DNA from: Pantoea nemavictus
GTDB lineage: Bacteria > Pseudomonadota > Gammaproteobacteria > Enterobacterales > Enterobacteriaceae
Reading direction: 5' to 3'
Assembly (NCBI RefSeq): GCF_037479095.1
Contig: NZ_JBBGZW010000001.1
Span: forward strand, 1,426,001-1,490,000
Length of the DNA stretch: 64,000 nt
Part shown: one piece after another, positions 25,680-34,974 of the stretch
Layout of the letters: every line of letters begins with the position of its first letter
How positions within the stretch are numbered: the stretch's first letter is position 1
The notes under the pieces: model-generated
Seen by the model: the letters and a program-made list of their open reading frames with translations, nothing else
Told to the model about the DNA's origin: nothing
The model's database searches: none
Translations under genes and position numbers: made by a program

Positions 25680-26641
25680 GAACGCTTCTGCTTCTGCTGG
25701 CGCTGTTGTTACTGCCTGGCGTTGGCTATGCCGCCTGCGGATTATCCGCACCGACCGCCACCTTCGGCTCTGTCACTACCTTTTCGGTTGGCTCAACCGT
25801 TAATCCCACATCCAGCACCACCAACGTCAACTGCGGTACCGGCGGCTTGTCTCTGTTGGGAACGGATTTCATTACTTATGCCTTCACCACCGCCACCAAC
25901 CTCAGTGGCACGCGCGCGGCGCTAAAAACCTCGAGCGGCGGTACCGACAGCATTCCGATTCAGATGTGTATCGACAGCGCCTGTGCGACCGAATTACAAC
26001 AGGGTGGCAGCTATCGCTGGAACTCATCATCGCTGCTGGCATTGGGGAACAGTCTCAACTTCAATATTCCGCTCTACTTCCGCACCGTGCCCGGCCAGGT
26101 GATTGCGGCGGGCACCTACACCACCACCATTACACTCACGGTGAGTTATAACGTCTGCGCAGGCGTGAACCTGCTGGGAGCCTGTGTGGGGACGCTGCAG
26201 ACCAGCGCCGGCACAGCAATGCCAATTACCGTAAACCTGGTGGTCACCAATGACTGCACCACTATCACCGCGCCCAACGTCAGCTTTGGCAGTGCGCCGT
26301 TAGTCGGCAGTTTTTCAACGGTGCAGCAGACGATTAACGTGGTGTGTTCGAAGGGCAGCACTTACACCGTGGGCTTAAGCAACGGCAGCTACTACAGCGG
26401 CACCACGCGGCAGATGGCGAGCGGAACTAATCGGCTGGCGTATGACATCTACAAAGGTACGACGACGACTGCACGCTGGGGGCCGACCGGCACCGATCGC
26501 TGGAGCAGCACGACGTCGACCTCGTTAAATACGGATACCGTGACGCGCAACTTTACCTATACCGCACAAATTTTGACGACGCAGAATACGCCGGCAGCGG
26601 GGAATTATACCGATAGCGTGGTGGTGGATGTGTCGTTTTAG
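25676..26641 (+). CDS. Two-domain spore coat U tip adhesin (CsuE-like)
   Basis: A 321-residue secreted protein with a signal peptide (RTLLLLLALLLLPGVGYA) and two tandem spore coat U domains, at about residues 20-170 (ACGLSAPTATFGS ... TYTTTITLTVSYNVC) and 185-321 (NDCTTITAPNVSFGSAP ... NYTDSVVVDVSF). In Acinetobacter baumannii the equivalent two-domain CsuE is the tip adhesin that binds abiotic surfaces through hydrophobic loops. It is the last gene of the operon and is followed within a base by a heptamer repeat. Confidence 0.92.
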   Translation: MRTLLLLLALLLLPGVGYAACGLSAPTATFGSVTTFSVGSTVNPTSSTTNVNCGTGGLSLLGTDFITYAFTTATNLSGTRAALKTSSGGTDSIPIQMCIDSACATELQQGGSYRWNSSSLLALGNSLNFNIPLYFRTVPGQVIAAGTYTTTITLTVSYNVCAGVNLLGACVGTLQTSAGTAMPITVNLVVTNDCTTITAPNVSFGSAPLVGSFSTVQQTINVVCSKGSTYTVGLSNGSYYSGTTRQMASGTNRLAYDIYKGTTTTARWGPTGTDRWSSTTSTSLNTDTVTRNFTYTAQILTTQNTPAAGNYTDSVVVDVSF

Positions 26642-26691
26642 GTTTTGGGTTTTGGGTTTTGGGTTTTGGGTTTTGGGTTTTGGGTTTTGGG
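26641..26691 (+). repeat. Telomere-like (GGTTTTG)7 heptamer array
   Basis: Seven perfect tandem copies of GGTTTTG plus GG directly follow the stop codon of the pilus tip gene. GGG tracts spaced by TTTT could form a G-quadruplex in RNA or single-stranded DNA. It may act on the end of the pilus mRNA or be a slippage product. Confidence 0.97.
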
Positions 26692-26705
26692 ATAGTGCGT
26701 GCTGT

Positions 26706-26856
26706 CCCTCATCCCAGCCTTCTCCCGCAGGCGGGAGAAGGAGCCGATCGAGCGGTTTGTAGATTTGGTTATTACCTGACTATCCCCCTCTCTCGCTTGC
26801 AGGGGTTTACCTAACTATTCCCTCTCCCGCTTGCGGGAGAGGGTTAGGGTGAGGGG
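26706..26856. repeat. MITE/BIME-like inverted repeat overlapping the MFS gene 3' end
   Basis: The left half starts CCCTCATCCCAGCCTTCTCC with a CTTCTCCCGC/GCGGGAGAAG hairpin. The right half is the inverted CTCTCCCGC/GCGGGAGAG hairpin ending GGGTTAGGGTGAGGGG. Between them lies a degenerate hairpin. The right half supplies the final codons and stop of the leftward transporter gene. Confidence 0.85.
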
Positions 26857-28153
26857 AACGATGCTCAGCCCGGTACTGCTTCACCCTACGGCCAATCAGC
26901 AGCGTACCCACCAGCCCGCACACCGCCGCGAATGACAGCCATACGCCCGGCATGGCTTTATCGCCAGTCGCATGAATCAGATAACTCGACACCGCAGGGG
27001 TAAAACCGCCGAACAGCGCCGTCGCCAGGCTATAGGCCAATGAGAAGCCGGTGGCGCGCACTTCTGCCGGCATAATCTCTGCCAGGTACACCACCATCGC
27101 CCCGTTGTAGCTGGCGTACAGGAATGAGAGCCACAGCTCGGCTTCAACCAGGTGGGCAAAGGTCGGCGATCCGACCAGCCAATGCAGCACCGGCCAGGTG
27201 GTGAGAATCATCAGGATAGTGCAAATAATCAGCAGCGGACGGCGCCCGACGCGGTCCGACAATGCGCCCATCACCGGCAGCCAAAACAGGTTCGAGATGC
27301 CGACAAACAGCGTCACCAAAAAGCTCTCTTTATCGCTCATCATCAATACCGTTTTACCGAACGTCGGGGTAAAGGCAGTGATCATGTAGAACATCACGGT
27401 GGTGGTGACCACCATCAGCATGCCTGCCAACACCAGCCCCCAGTTCTGGCCGACTGAGCGCATAATCTGGCTCATTGAGGGATGATGCTTACGCTGGCTG
27501 AAGGCTTCGGTCTCCTCCAGCATACGGCGGATGTAAAACAGGAACGGCACAATCATACAGCCCACAACAAACGGGATACGCCAGCCCCATTCGGTCACCG
27601 CGTCTTTCGCCAGCAGATGGTTTAAACCCAGGCCCAGCAGCGCCGCAAAGATCACCGCCACCTGTTGGCTACCTGATTGCCAACTGACATAAAAGCCCTT
27701 GCGCCCCTTTGGCGCCACTTCCGCCAGATAAACTGACACGCCGCCTAATTCAACGCCCGCCGAGAAGCCCTGCAGCAAGCGGCCGAGCAGAATCAGAATC
27801 GGTGCGGCGGCACCCAGCGTGGCATATCCCGGCACCAGCGCGATGGTCAAGGTACCGATGGCCATTAAGCCCAGCGTCAGCAGCAAACCTTTGCGTCGAC
27901 CATGATGATCGATGTAAGCCCCGAGGATAATCGCGCCCAACGGACGCATTAAAAAGCCCGCGCCGAAGGTCATCAGCGTGAGCATCAAAGAGGCAAAAGG
28001 ATCATCACCGGGGAAAAAGGTTTTGGCGATCGCCGTAGCGTAATAGCCAAACACCATGAAATCGTACATCTCAAGGAAGTTACCGCTGGTAACGCTAAAG
28101 ATAGTTTTGGCACCGCCCTGCGGCGACTTTTGTAAAGAGTGACTTGCGCTCAT
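26807..28153 (-). CDS. MFS metabolite:H+ symporter, citrate/tricarballylate type
   Basis: A 448-residue, twelve-helix inner-membrane transporter of the metabolite:H+ symporter group. It resembles remembered CitA/TcuC proteins: GNFLEMYDFMVFGYYATAIAKTFFP, MRPLGAIILGAYIDHHGRRKGL (loop 2-3 motif), LLGRLLQGFSAGVELGGVSVYLAE and SDRVGRRPLLIICT. Citrate or tricarballylate uptake is the likely role, but no tcuAB or citrate genes are adjacent. The last 16 residues (SPHPNPLPQAGEGIVR) are translated from the dispersed repeat, so the native stop was lost or replaced. The start has AAGGACA upstream. Confidence 0.85.
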   Translation of the reverse strand: MSASHSLQKSPQGGAKTIFSVTSGNFLEMYDFMVFGYYATAIAKTFFPGDDPFASLMLTLMTFGAGFLMRPLGAIILGAYIDHHGRRKGLLLTLGLMAIGTLTIALVPGYATLGAAAPILILLGRLLQGFSAGVELGGVSVYLAEVAPKGRKGFYVSWQSGSQQVAVIFAALLGLGLNHLLAKDAVTEWGWRIPFVVGCMIVPFLFYIRRMLEETEAFSQRKHHPSMSQIMRSVGQNWGLVLAGMLMVVTTTVMFYMITAFTPTFGKTVLMMSDKESFLVTLFVGISNLFWLPVMGALSDRVGRRPLLIICTILMILTTWPVLHWLVGSPTFAHLVEAELWLSFLYASYNGAMVVYLAEIMPAEVRATGFSLAYSLATALFGGFTPAVSSYLIHATGDKAMPGVWLSFAAVCGLVGTLLIGRRVKQYRAEHRSPHPNPLPQAGEGIVR

Positions 28154-28553
28154 ATTGTCCTTCCTGGTTTTTCTTCCGTTTTAACGTGCTGAGCCAGGAA
28201 TAAACGTGATCTTCTTCACCATTGCAGTTTACAAAAACATGATCAATGGTAACCAAAAATTAACAATCATATTTCATAAGCTATAGGAATAATATTAAAA
28301 TTATTATTGATTGGCGAATTCAACCCTAAAAGAGCTATCGCCTTTTTAATTTATCAATTTCATTATTAATCATAAGCTAACTGAAAATACGTGGCGAAAT
28401 GACCTATTGCTTTTAATGTGAAATTAATTAGCCCTATAAATAAGATTCTGCTCGATTCCGAGACAAGTCCCGTAGGATATTCGTTACCCGCGCTTTTATT
28501 CTTGGCCCGCTTAACGGCAATTCGGCCGTGGCTAATTCCGGTGGAGAACACTC
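28154..28553. promoter_or_regulatory. AT-rich divergent control region (MFS gene / Ig gene)
   Basis: Four hundred bases without a convincing gene, very AT-rich from 28250 to 28440. At 28460-28470 is GAGACAAGTCC(CGT), and at 28479-28487 ATTCGTTAC; both recur upstream of the 1067-aa Ig gene at 51548, and the first also recurs upstream of the BapA-prefix gene. The Ig gene has GGTGGAG eight bases before its ATG. Confidence 0.55.
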
Positions 28554-30395
28554 ATGCCAACACCTCTCAGCTTTGATCCTATCTCAGGTGGTAAATCAAT
28601 TCGCGTCGGTACGCCTTATCAATTCTGGCAAGGTAATTTGCCCGATGAAGCCGGTACCGTGATTGAATTCATCATTAATGAACGTATCTTCAGCACCACA
28701 GTCGGCGAGGATGGTAATTGGTCATTTCAGCCGCCGCTGTTTTTCAATGAAGGCAGCCATAACGTCACCATGCGCGGTTTTGATCTCGCTGATAATCATG
28801 GAGAACCGCACCAGTTCTCACTGGAGGTCGACCTTTCAGCCCCCTTTAAACCCGCGATTACTTCAGCGATAGATGATGTCGGCAAGGTTACCGGCGGAAT
28901 TGGCAATGGTCAGATCACTGATGACACAACCCCTACGCTAAAAGGCTATGCCCAACCCGGTAGCATTGTGCAACTTTATGACTTTGAGCAATGGGTAGGC
29001 AGCACCGTAGCGCTACAGAATGGTGAATGGACGATCAAGGCACAGCTTGGCAACGGCGAGCATCAGCTGAAAGTGACCGCGACTGACGAGTTTGATCGCG
29101 TCAGTGAATCTTCAGATCGCTACGTATTACAAGTCGATGATTCACCGGGGATTCCCGCTACCATCAGCTATGCCATAGATGACGTGGGTACCGTACAGGG
29201 CAAACTGAACTCTGGCGCAAGCACCGATGACTTCGCGCCAATTATTGTCGGTCGGGCTGAGCCAAATAGCATGGTTTATCTGTATGCGCAGAATAGCCAC
29301 GGCGGCATCGGCTATAAAGGCAGCGTGCTGGCAGATGCTAATGGTGACTGGTCCATTCAGTCGCGCTCAATGATCAGTGGCGACGGCCTTTACACCTTCC
29401 ATGCAACCTATGTGAATAGCATCGCCGATTACCGTCCCGATTTTGCGCTCAATATGAAAGCGCTGAAGGACATCGAGCCAACCATTGAATTTGCCCACGA
29501 TGACGCCGGGGCGATGACCGGTGCGGTTTATCACCGTGGCACCACCGATGATAAAACGCCGACGCTAGAGGGCAAAGGCGCGCCAGGAAGCGTGGTAGAA
29601 ATTGAGTACAAGCTCAGTAACGGTAGCTGGCAAAGTGCGGGCAGTGCAACGGTTGATCAGCAGGGAAATTGGCAGGTTAAGTCCACTGAGCTGAGCAATT
29701 ATGGCGAGTGGGCGTTTCGTGCGCGCGGCGTGACTGCAGGGCAAACCAGTGACTGGAGCGATAACTTCGAGCTGATCATGATCCCAGGTGCCCCGCTGGC
29801 ACCGAGCATCAATTTTGCCAACGATGATGTGGGTCTGGTGCAGGATCCTGTTTTCCACAACGGCACCACTGACGACAACACACCTACGCTGCAAGGCACG
29901 GGTACACCTGGCCAGATCATTGAAATTGAGTTTGGTCTGCAGGGAGAAAGTCTGCGCAGCAACGGCACTGCACGCGTGGGCGAAGACGGTAAATGGAGCT
30001 TTACCTCGCCGCAGCTGGATCAACCGGGCATCTGGGAATACCAGGCTCGCGCCTCCACCGGGGAGATGAAAAGTAACTGGAGCGATAAATTCCACATCAA
30101 CCTTGTTGAGGAGGCGCAGATCAGCAGTGTCGAGCCAGAAGAGAACAGCAACCTAACGCTGCAGCAGTTGCTGGTCGAGGAAGGCGAAGGTCTGTTTATT
30201 GACAGCTCGCAGCTTGAGCTTCAGGACACTACTGCCGTGGCGTTACAGTTGGAAGATATTCTGCCGCAGGGAACAGAGGCCAGCGACTGGATGCAAGAAA
30301 CTGCTACGGCCAATACTGCTGCGCAATACCACGTTTATAGCCATGACAACAGCGAACTGCTGCTGCAGGATGGCGCTGGCTCTTACGCCGCCTAA
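28554..30395 (+). CDS. Ig-repeat surface/secreted protein, 613 aa, no signal peptide
   Basis: Five bacterial Ig-like repeats of roughly 95-105 residues, each opening with A(I/H/N)DD(V/A)G, then TDDxTPTLxGxxxPGSxVxL, a GxW turn and a closing beta strand, occupy residues 1-530. A C-terminal domain of about 80 residues (LTLQQLLVEEGEGLFID ... LQLEDILPQ ... YHVYSHDNSELLLQ) is shared with the 1067-aa protein at 48345. There is no Sec signal, no RTX repeats and no anchor. Such proteins are usually type I secretion substrates with a C-terminal signal; that is inference, and no transporter lies beside it. It stands alone, followed by a terminator. Confidence 0.75.
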   Translation: MPTPLSFDPISGGKSIRVGTPYQFWQGNLPDEAGTVIEFIINERIFSTTVGEDGNWSFQPPLFFNEGSHNVTMRGFDLADNHGEPHQFSLEVDLSAPFKPAITSAIDDVGKVTGGIGNGQITDDTTPTLKGYAQPGSIVQLYDFEQWVGSTVALQNGEWTIKAQLGNGEHQLKVTATDEFDRVSESSDRYVLQVDDSPGIPATISYAIDDVGTVQGKLNSGASTDDFAPIIVGRAEPNSMVYLYAQNSHGGIGYKGSVLADANGDWSIQSRSMISGDGLYTFHATYVNSIADYRPDFALNMKALKDIEPTIEFAHDDAGAMTGAVYHRGTTDDKTPTLEGKGAPGSVVEIEYKLSNGSWQSAGSATVDQQGNWQVKSTELSNYGEWAFRARGVTAGQTSDWSDNFELIMIPGAPLAPSINFANDDVGLVQDPVFHNGTTDDNTPTLQGTGTPGQIIEIEFGLQGESLRSNGTARVGEDGKWSFTSPQLDQPGIWEYQARASTGEMKSNWSDKFHINLVEEAQISSVEPEENSNLTLQQLLVEEGEGLFIDSSQLELQDTTAVALQLEDILPQGTEASDWMQETATANTAAQYHVYSHDNSELLLQDGAGSYAA

Positions 30396-30426
30396 CACTG
30401 CTTCTCAGTAAGGCAGCCATAAAAAA

Positions 30427-30452
30427 GGGTCGCTGTGTAAGCGACCCTTCTA
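30427..30452. terminator. Bidirectional terminator between the Ig gene and exbD
   Basis: Hairpin GGGTCGCT/AGCGACCC with a 5-base loop, flanked by six A bases on the left (a U6 tract for the leftward exbBD transcript) and TTCTATT on the right. It serves both convergent transcripts. Confidence 0.85.
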
Positions 30453-30479
30453 TTCAAGACATCAACATATGAAACGAAA

Positions 30480-30902
30480 TTACTTCTTCACCGTTTCCAT
30501 GCCCATCAAACCAATCTTCAGGTAACCGGCTTCACGCAGCTGATCCATCACTTCCATCAGGGTGGCGTAATCAACTGATTTATCCGCCTGGAAGAAGATG
30601 GTGGTGTCTTTCTTGCCTTCGGTTTGGGCGGTCAACGTATTCACCAGCGTCTCTTTGGTCACCGCATCGTTACCGATGTAGATCTGCTTATCTTCTTTAA
30701 TCGACAGATAAACCGGTTTTTCCGGACGCGGCTGTGGCGCGCTGGTCGACGCTGGCAGGTTAACGCGCACATCGACCGTGGCTAACGGTGCGGCGACCAT
30801 AAAGATGATCAGCAGAACCAGCATGACGTCGATAAACGGCGTCACGTTGATTTCGTGCATTTCGCCATCGCCTACCGAGTCATCGTTTAAACGCATCGCC
30901 AT
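30480..30902 (-). CDS. exbD: TonB-system energy transducer ExbD
   Basis: A 140-residue inner-membrane protein (E. coli 141). One N-terminal helix (EINVTPFIDVMLVLLIIFMVAAPL) carries the essential membrane aspartate (FID) of the proton pathway, followed by a periplasmic domain (KPVYLSIKEDKQIYIGNDAV). With ExbB it powers TonB-dependent uptake of iron-siderophores and cobalamin. It lies five bases after exbB. Confidence 0.98.
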   Translation of the reverse strand: MAMRLNDDSVGDGEMHEINVTPFIDVMLVLLIIFMVAAPLATVDVRVNLPASTSAPQPRPEKPVYLSIKEDKQIYIGNDAVTKETLVNTLTAQTEGKKDTTIFFQADKSVDYATLMEVMDQLREAGYLKIGLMGMETVKK

Positions 30903-30907
30903 AATAC

Positions 30908-31654
30908 TTATCCTACGCGCAGTTTCTGTGCCGCCGCTGGACGGTTGGCTTCTTTCGCCGTATCGACGTTGCCGAGGTCAAGATCGCGGCTCTGCAGTAA
31001 CATGACCTGCGCGGCGACGTCGCCCAGCGACGCTTTGTAGCTGGCAATCATGCGCGCGAAGACGTTATAGATAACCACCGCAGGAATCGCCGCAACCAGA
31101 CCAATGGCCGTGGCCAGCAGCGCTTCAGCAATGCCGGGTGCTACTACAGCAAGATTGGTGGTTTGTGTTTTCGCGATACCGATGAAGCTGTTCATGATGC
31201 CCCAAACGGTACCGAACAGGCCGATAAATGGCGCAACGGAACCGATGGTGGCCAGGAAGCCATTACCGCGGCCGGCATGACGGCTGAAGGCGGCAACGCG
31301 GCGATCGAGACGGAAGCTGGTGCGCTCTTTAATGCCGTCCAGATCTTCAGTGCCGGCTGACAGCTCCAGTTCATTGTGCGCATCGTTGAGCAACACAGCG
31401 CTGTGGCTGTTGCCTTTGAAGTTTTCAGCAGCACGGTAAGCATCGTTTAACGATCGGGCTTCGCCCAGCGCCTGCTGCTCGCGCTTCAGGCGACGTTTCG
31501 CCCCGCTCAGCTCAGCAAACTTACCGAAGAAAATCGCCCAGGTGACGACGGAAGCCAGTAACAGGCCAATCATCACAATCTTTACCACGATATCGGCATG
31601 CTGATACATGCCCCAAACGGAGAGATCCGTTTGCATCAAATCACTGGCTACCAC
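30908..31654 (-). CDS. exbB: TonB-system proton channel ExbB
   Basis: A 248-residue MotA/TolQ/ExbB-family protein closely matching E. coli ExbB: NLMQTDLSVWGMYQHADIVVK-type start, GIKERTSFRLDRRVAA, ATIGSVAPFIGLFGTVWGIMNSFIGIA and the helix GIAEALLATAIGLVAAIPAVVIYNVF. The start is GTG at 31654 with GGAG seven bases upstream, equivalent to the E. coli start. The pentamer forms the proton channel with ExbD. A good Fur-box match lies about 70 bases upstream. Confidence 0.98.
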   Translation of the reverse strand: MVASDLMQTDLSVWGMYQHADIVVKIVMIGLLLASVVTWAIFFGKFAELSGAKRRLKREQQALGEARSLNDAYRAAENFKGNSHSAVLLNDAHNELELSAGTEDLDGIKERTSFRLDRRVAAFSRHAGRGNGFLATIGSVAPFIGLFGTVWGIMNSFIGIAKTQTTNLAVVAPGIAEALLATAIGLVAAIPAVVIYNVFARMIASYKASLGDVAAQVMLLQSRDLDLGNVDTAKEANRPAAAQKLRVG

Positions 31655-31725
31655 GCTGCATCTCCAACTTCTGTTGCACAGTTCACGATTGAAGCGCGGA
31701 TCATAGCAAAAAACACCACCGAAGT

Positions 31726-31744
31726 GATAGTGGTTCTCATTACT
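31726..31744 (-). promoter_or_regulatory. Candidate Fur box upstream of exbBD
   Basis: Read on the minus strand, AGTAATGAGAACCACTATC matches the 19-base Fur consensus GATAATGATAATCATTATC at 14 positions, placed 72 bases before exbB. Iron control of exbBD through Fur is established in E. coli. Confidence 0.6.
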
Positions 31745-31896
31745 ATTTACAAAGGAAAGATGCCTGTCATTTCCACAATTTAGCCGATGTTATGCGCAAT
31801 ACTGGCCTCACTCTGATAATCGGCATTCAGGCTCAACCCGCCATAGCGATTCGTGGTAACGTGAATGTTTTGTGGGAAATGTCAGGAAAGGCAGTG

Positions 31897-33087
31897 ATGG
31901 CAACGAAAAAAATAGACACCAGGCTGGTCACCGCGGGACGCAGCAAACGTTACACTCAGGGCTCAGTAAACAGCGTGATTCAACGCGCTTCCTCACTGGT
32001 TTTTGACAGCGTCGCCGACAAAAAACGCGCCACCGCCGGTCGCGCAACAGGCGAACTGTTTTATGGCCGTCGCGGCACCCTCACCCATTTCTCGCTGCAG
32101 GATGCGATGACCGAGCTGGAAGGCGGCGCGGGCTGTGCGCTTTATCCGTGCGGCGCGGCGGCGGTATCCAACGCCATTTTGTCCTTTGTCGAAGCCGGCG
32201 ACCACATTCTGGTGAGCGGCGCGGTGTATGAACCGACCCAGGATTTTTGCTCTAAAATTCTCAGCAAGCTGAATGTCACCACCACCTATTTCGATCACTG
32301 CATCGGCAGCGAAATTGGCGAACTGGTGCAGCCGAATACGCGCGTGGTGTTCCTGGAATCTCCGGCTTCGATCACCATGGAAGTGCAGGATATCCCGGCC
32401 ATCGTTGCCGCCGTGCGCGCGAAAGCGCCTGACGCGATTATCATGATCGATAATACCTGGGCGGCGGGCGTGTTATTTAACGCGCTGGAGCACGGCATCG
32501 ATATTTCGATTCAGGCCGGCACCAAATACATCATTGGTCACAGCGATGCGATGATTGGCACCGCGGTAGCCAATGCGCGTTGCTGGCCACAGCTGCGCGA
32601 GAATTCGTACCTGATGGGCCAGATGGTTGACGCCGATACCGCTTATATGGCGAGCCGTGGCCTGCGCACGCTGGGCACGCGCCTGCGTCAGCACGAAGAG
32701 AGCGGATTGCAGGTCGCCGAGTGGCTGGCCGCGCAGCCGGAAGTGGCGCGCGTTAATCACCCGGCGCTGGCGCAGTGTAAAGGCCACGCATTCTGGCAGC
32801 GCGACTTCAGCGGCAGCAGCGGTTTGTTCTCCTTTATCCTGCATGAAAAATTAAGTCGCGAGCAGTTGGCAAATTATCTCGATCACTTTCACCATTTCAG
32901 CATGGCCTATTCGTGGGGCGGCTATGAATCGCTGATTCTGGCGAATCAGCCTGAGGAATTGGCGGCGATTCGTCCGGCGGGCGGCGTTGATTTTGATGGC
33001 ACCTTAGTGCGTCTGCATATTGGTCTCGAACACGTTGATGACTTGCTGGATGATTTGAAAGCTGGCTTTGCGCGCTTAAAAAACTAA
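31897..33087 (+). CDS. metC: Cystathionine beta-lyase MetC
   Basis: A 396-residue PLP enzyme that cleaves cystathionine to homocysteine, pyruvate and ammonia in methionine synthesis (E. coli 395). Seen: [22 protein letters not shown] at the start, [33 protein letters not shown] with the PLP-pairing aspartate, and the PLP lysine in [12 protein letters not shown]. The ATG at 31897 matches the E. coli start; a longer in-frame extension from 31792 is not supported. Divergent from exbBD, as in E. coli. Confidence 0.97.
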   Translation: MATKKIDTRLVTAGRSKRYTQGSVNSVIQRASSLVFDSVADKKRATAGRATGELFYGRRGTLTHFSLQDAMTELEGGAGCALYPCGAAAVSNAILSFVEAGDHILVSGAVYEPTQDFCSKILSKLNVTTTYFDHCIGSEIGELVQPNTRVVFLESPASITMEVQDIPAIVAAVRAKAPDAIIMIDNTWAAGVLFNALEHGIDISIQAGTKYIIGHSDAMIGTAVANARCWPQLRENSYLMGQMVDADTAYMASRGLRTLGTRLRQHEESGLQVAEWLAAQPEVARVNHPALAQCKGHAFWQRDFSGSSGLFSFILHEKLSREQLANYLDHFHHFSMAYSWGGYESLILANQPEELAAIRPAGGVDFDGTLVRLHIGLEHVDDLLDDLKAGFARLKN

Positions 33088-33185
33088 ACAGAAACTCAAC
33101 CACGCTGTGGCGGCGATGAGAGATCAACGAATGCAGTGCCACAGAAGGTTAAAATTAGAATCCTTGTGACTCGATGGAATAGCTG

Positions 33186-33848
33186 ATGGGTGTTTTACAT
33201 GAGATTGTCCAGGCGCTTTGGCATCAGGATTTTGCCGCGCTAGGTAATCCGGATGTCGTGTGGATTGTCTACGGCGTGATGTTTTTGACGCTGTTTCTGG
33301 AAAACGGTTTATTGCCCGCGTCGTTCCTGCCGGGCGACAGCCTGCTGTTACTGGCCGGCGCGATGGTGGCCAAGGGCGTGATGGATTTCGTGCCGACCAT
33401 CGTCATTTTAACTACCGCAGCCAGTCTCGGCTGTTGGTTGAGCTACTTACAAGGGCGCTGGCTGGGCAATACCAAACTGGTGAAAAGTTGGTTATTACAC
33501 CTGCCGGCACAATATCACCAGCGCGCGTGGACGATGTTTGACCGCCATGGCTTGATGGCGCTGCTGGTTGGCCGCTTCCTCGCCTTTGTCCGCACGTTGC
33601 TGCCCACCATGGCCGGCATTTCTGGACTGAAAAATGGACGTTTTCAGCTATTTAACTGGCTGAGCGGCCTGTTGTGGGTTGGGATCGTGGTGACGCTGGG
33701 CTACGGCATCAGCCATGTGCCCTTTATCAAACGCCATGAAGATCAGGTGATGGCGATCCTGATGATCCTGCCGATTGCCCTGCTGTTTATCGGTCTTGCC
33801 GGCAGCATTGTGGTGGTGTGGAAAAAACGCCGCCAGAAAGTCTCCTGA
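33186..33848 (+). CDS. yghB: DedA-family inner-membrane protein YghB
   Basis: A 220-residue DedA protein (E. coli YghB 219) with the family segments [24 protein letters not shown] and [34 protein letters not shown], the latter holding the essential arginine-rich motif. DedA proteins are proposed flippase-like transporters for membrane lipids and affect proton-motive force and cell division. The gene follows metC and its stop abuts that of convergent yqhC with no bases between. Confidence 0.95.
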   Translation: MGVLHEIVQALWHQDFAALGNPDVVWIVYGVMFLTLFLENGLLPASFLPGDSLLLLAGAMVAKGVMDFVPTIVILTTAASLGCWLSYLQGRWLGNTKLVKSWLLHLPAQYHQRAWTMFDRHGLMALLVGRFLAFVRTLLPTMAGISGLKNGRFQLFNWLSGLLWVGIVVTLGYGISHVPFIKRHEDQVMAILMILPIALLFIGLAGSIVVVWKKRRQKVS

Positions 33849-34769
33849 TTACGACGCGGCGTCAAACGGTAATAACGGTACGGTTTGACGCACGCGGCTC
33901 GCCTCTTCTCCCGGCGTCACGCCGAAATAACGCTTAAACTCGCGCGAAAATTGCGAAGGACTTTCATAGCCGACGCGTACTGCCGCGGCGCTGGCCTTCA
34001 TGCCATCCTGCAACATCATCAGGCGCGCCTGATGCAAGCGATAGCGCTTGAGATATTGCAGCGGCGACGTTTGCGTCACCGCTTTAAAGTTGTGATGAAA
34101 CGCCGAGATGCTCATGTTCACTTCGGCGGCCAGCATGTCGACGCTCAGGCTTTCAGCAAAGTGATTTTCGATGCGACGCAGCGCGCGGGCAATCTGGCTG
34201 AACTGCGTCTGACGATTGACCAGCGACAGCAGCGCACCGCCAATCGGCCCGATTAACACGTAATAGATCATCTCGCGCACCAGCTGCGGCCCCAGTACGC
34301 GGGCATCGCGCGGATTGTTCATCACATCCAGCAAGCGCTCGGCAGCGCACAGCATCTCGTCGCTCATAAAGGCTGAATGAATGCCGGAGGTTTGCGCCTG
34401 CGGCTGGAACTGCTCGTCATCGCCAATATCCAGCAACAAATCCTGCAGGCTGGCGATATCAACACTCAAACACATGCCCGCCAGCGGCTCTGCCAGCGTG
34501 GCTTCGGTTTCACACTCCACCGGCAGCGGCACGGTGAGCATCAGATATTTAGTGGCGTCGTAGTGAAAAACGGTGCTGCCGAGGTAACCGGTTTTGCGCC
34601 CCTGAAACAGAATCACAATCCCAGGTTGATACATCATCGGCGTACGCGGCAGGGTTTCGCAGGCATAGATAAGCTTGACGTTTTCCACCGTGCACAGCGG
34701 CTTACTCAGGTCGCTCATCAACGCAACCACACGCTGCGCCAGCTGGCGACAAAGGGCGTCGTTTGACAT
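33849..34769 (-). CDS. yqhC: AraC-family regulator YqhC
   Basis: A 306-residue regulator. An N-terminal AraC_N domain ([38 protein letters not shown]) is followed by two C-terminal helix-turn-helices ([41 protein letters not shown] and [21 protein letters not shown]). In E. coli YqhC activates yqhD-dkgA in response to aldehydes. Here yqhD is missing and dkgA lies directly divergent, so dkgA is the visible target. Confidence 0.93.
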   Translation of the reverse strand: MSNDALCRQLAQRVVALMSDLSKPLCTVENVKLIYACETLPRTPMMYQPGIVILFQGRKTGYLGSTVFHYDATKYLMLTVPLPVECETEATLAEPLAGMCLSVDIASLQDLLLDIGDDEQFQPQAQTSGIHSAFMSDEMLCAAERLLDVMNNPRDARVLGPQLVREMIYYVLIGPIGGALLSLVNRQTQFSQIARALRRIENHFAESLSVDMLAAEVNMSISAFHHNFKAVTQTSPLQYLKRYRLHQARLMMLQDGMKASAAAVRVGYESPSQFSREFKRYFGVTPGEEASRVRQTVPLLPFDAAS

Positions 34770-34974
34770 GTTTTTCTCTCAGGCAGCAAAAAAAGCAGTT
34801 TGCCGTAACGCTGCTTAAAACTCCATCAGACTGGAGAATCAGGCAAGATTCTTGCAGAAATTGCCCAGGCAAAAGTGCTGCATGCTTGCCACACTGATCC
34901 GCAGGCAAGGTTTGTTGACTAGACTTAAGCACATCTTTTCTACGGTAAGTCACTGCAACGGATAAGGAGCAATT

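Noticed and set aside
28366..28551. A 61-codon minus-strand frame before the 613-aa Ig gene
   Set aside because: Overlaps the likely promoter and shared motif of the Ig gene and has no supporting features.
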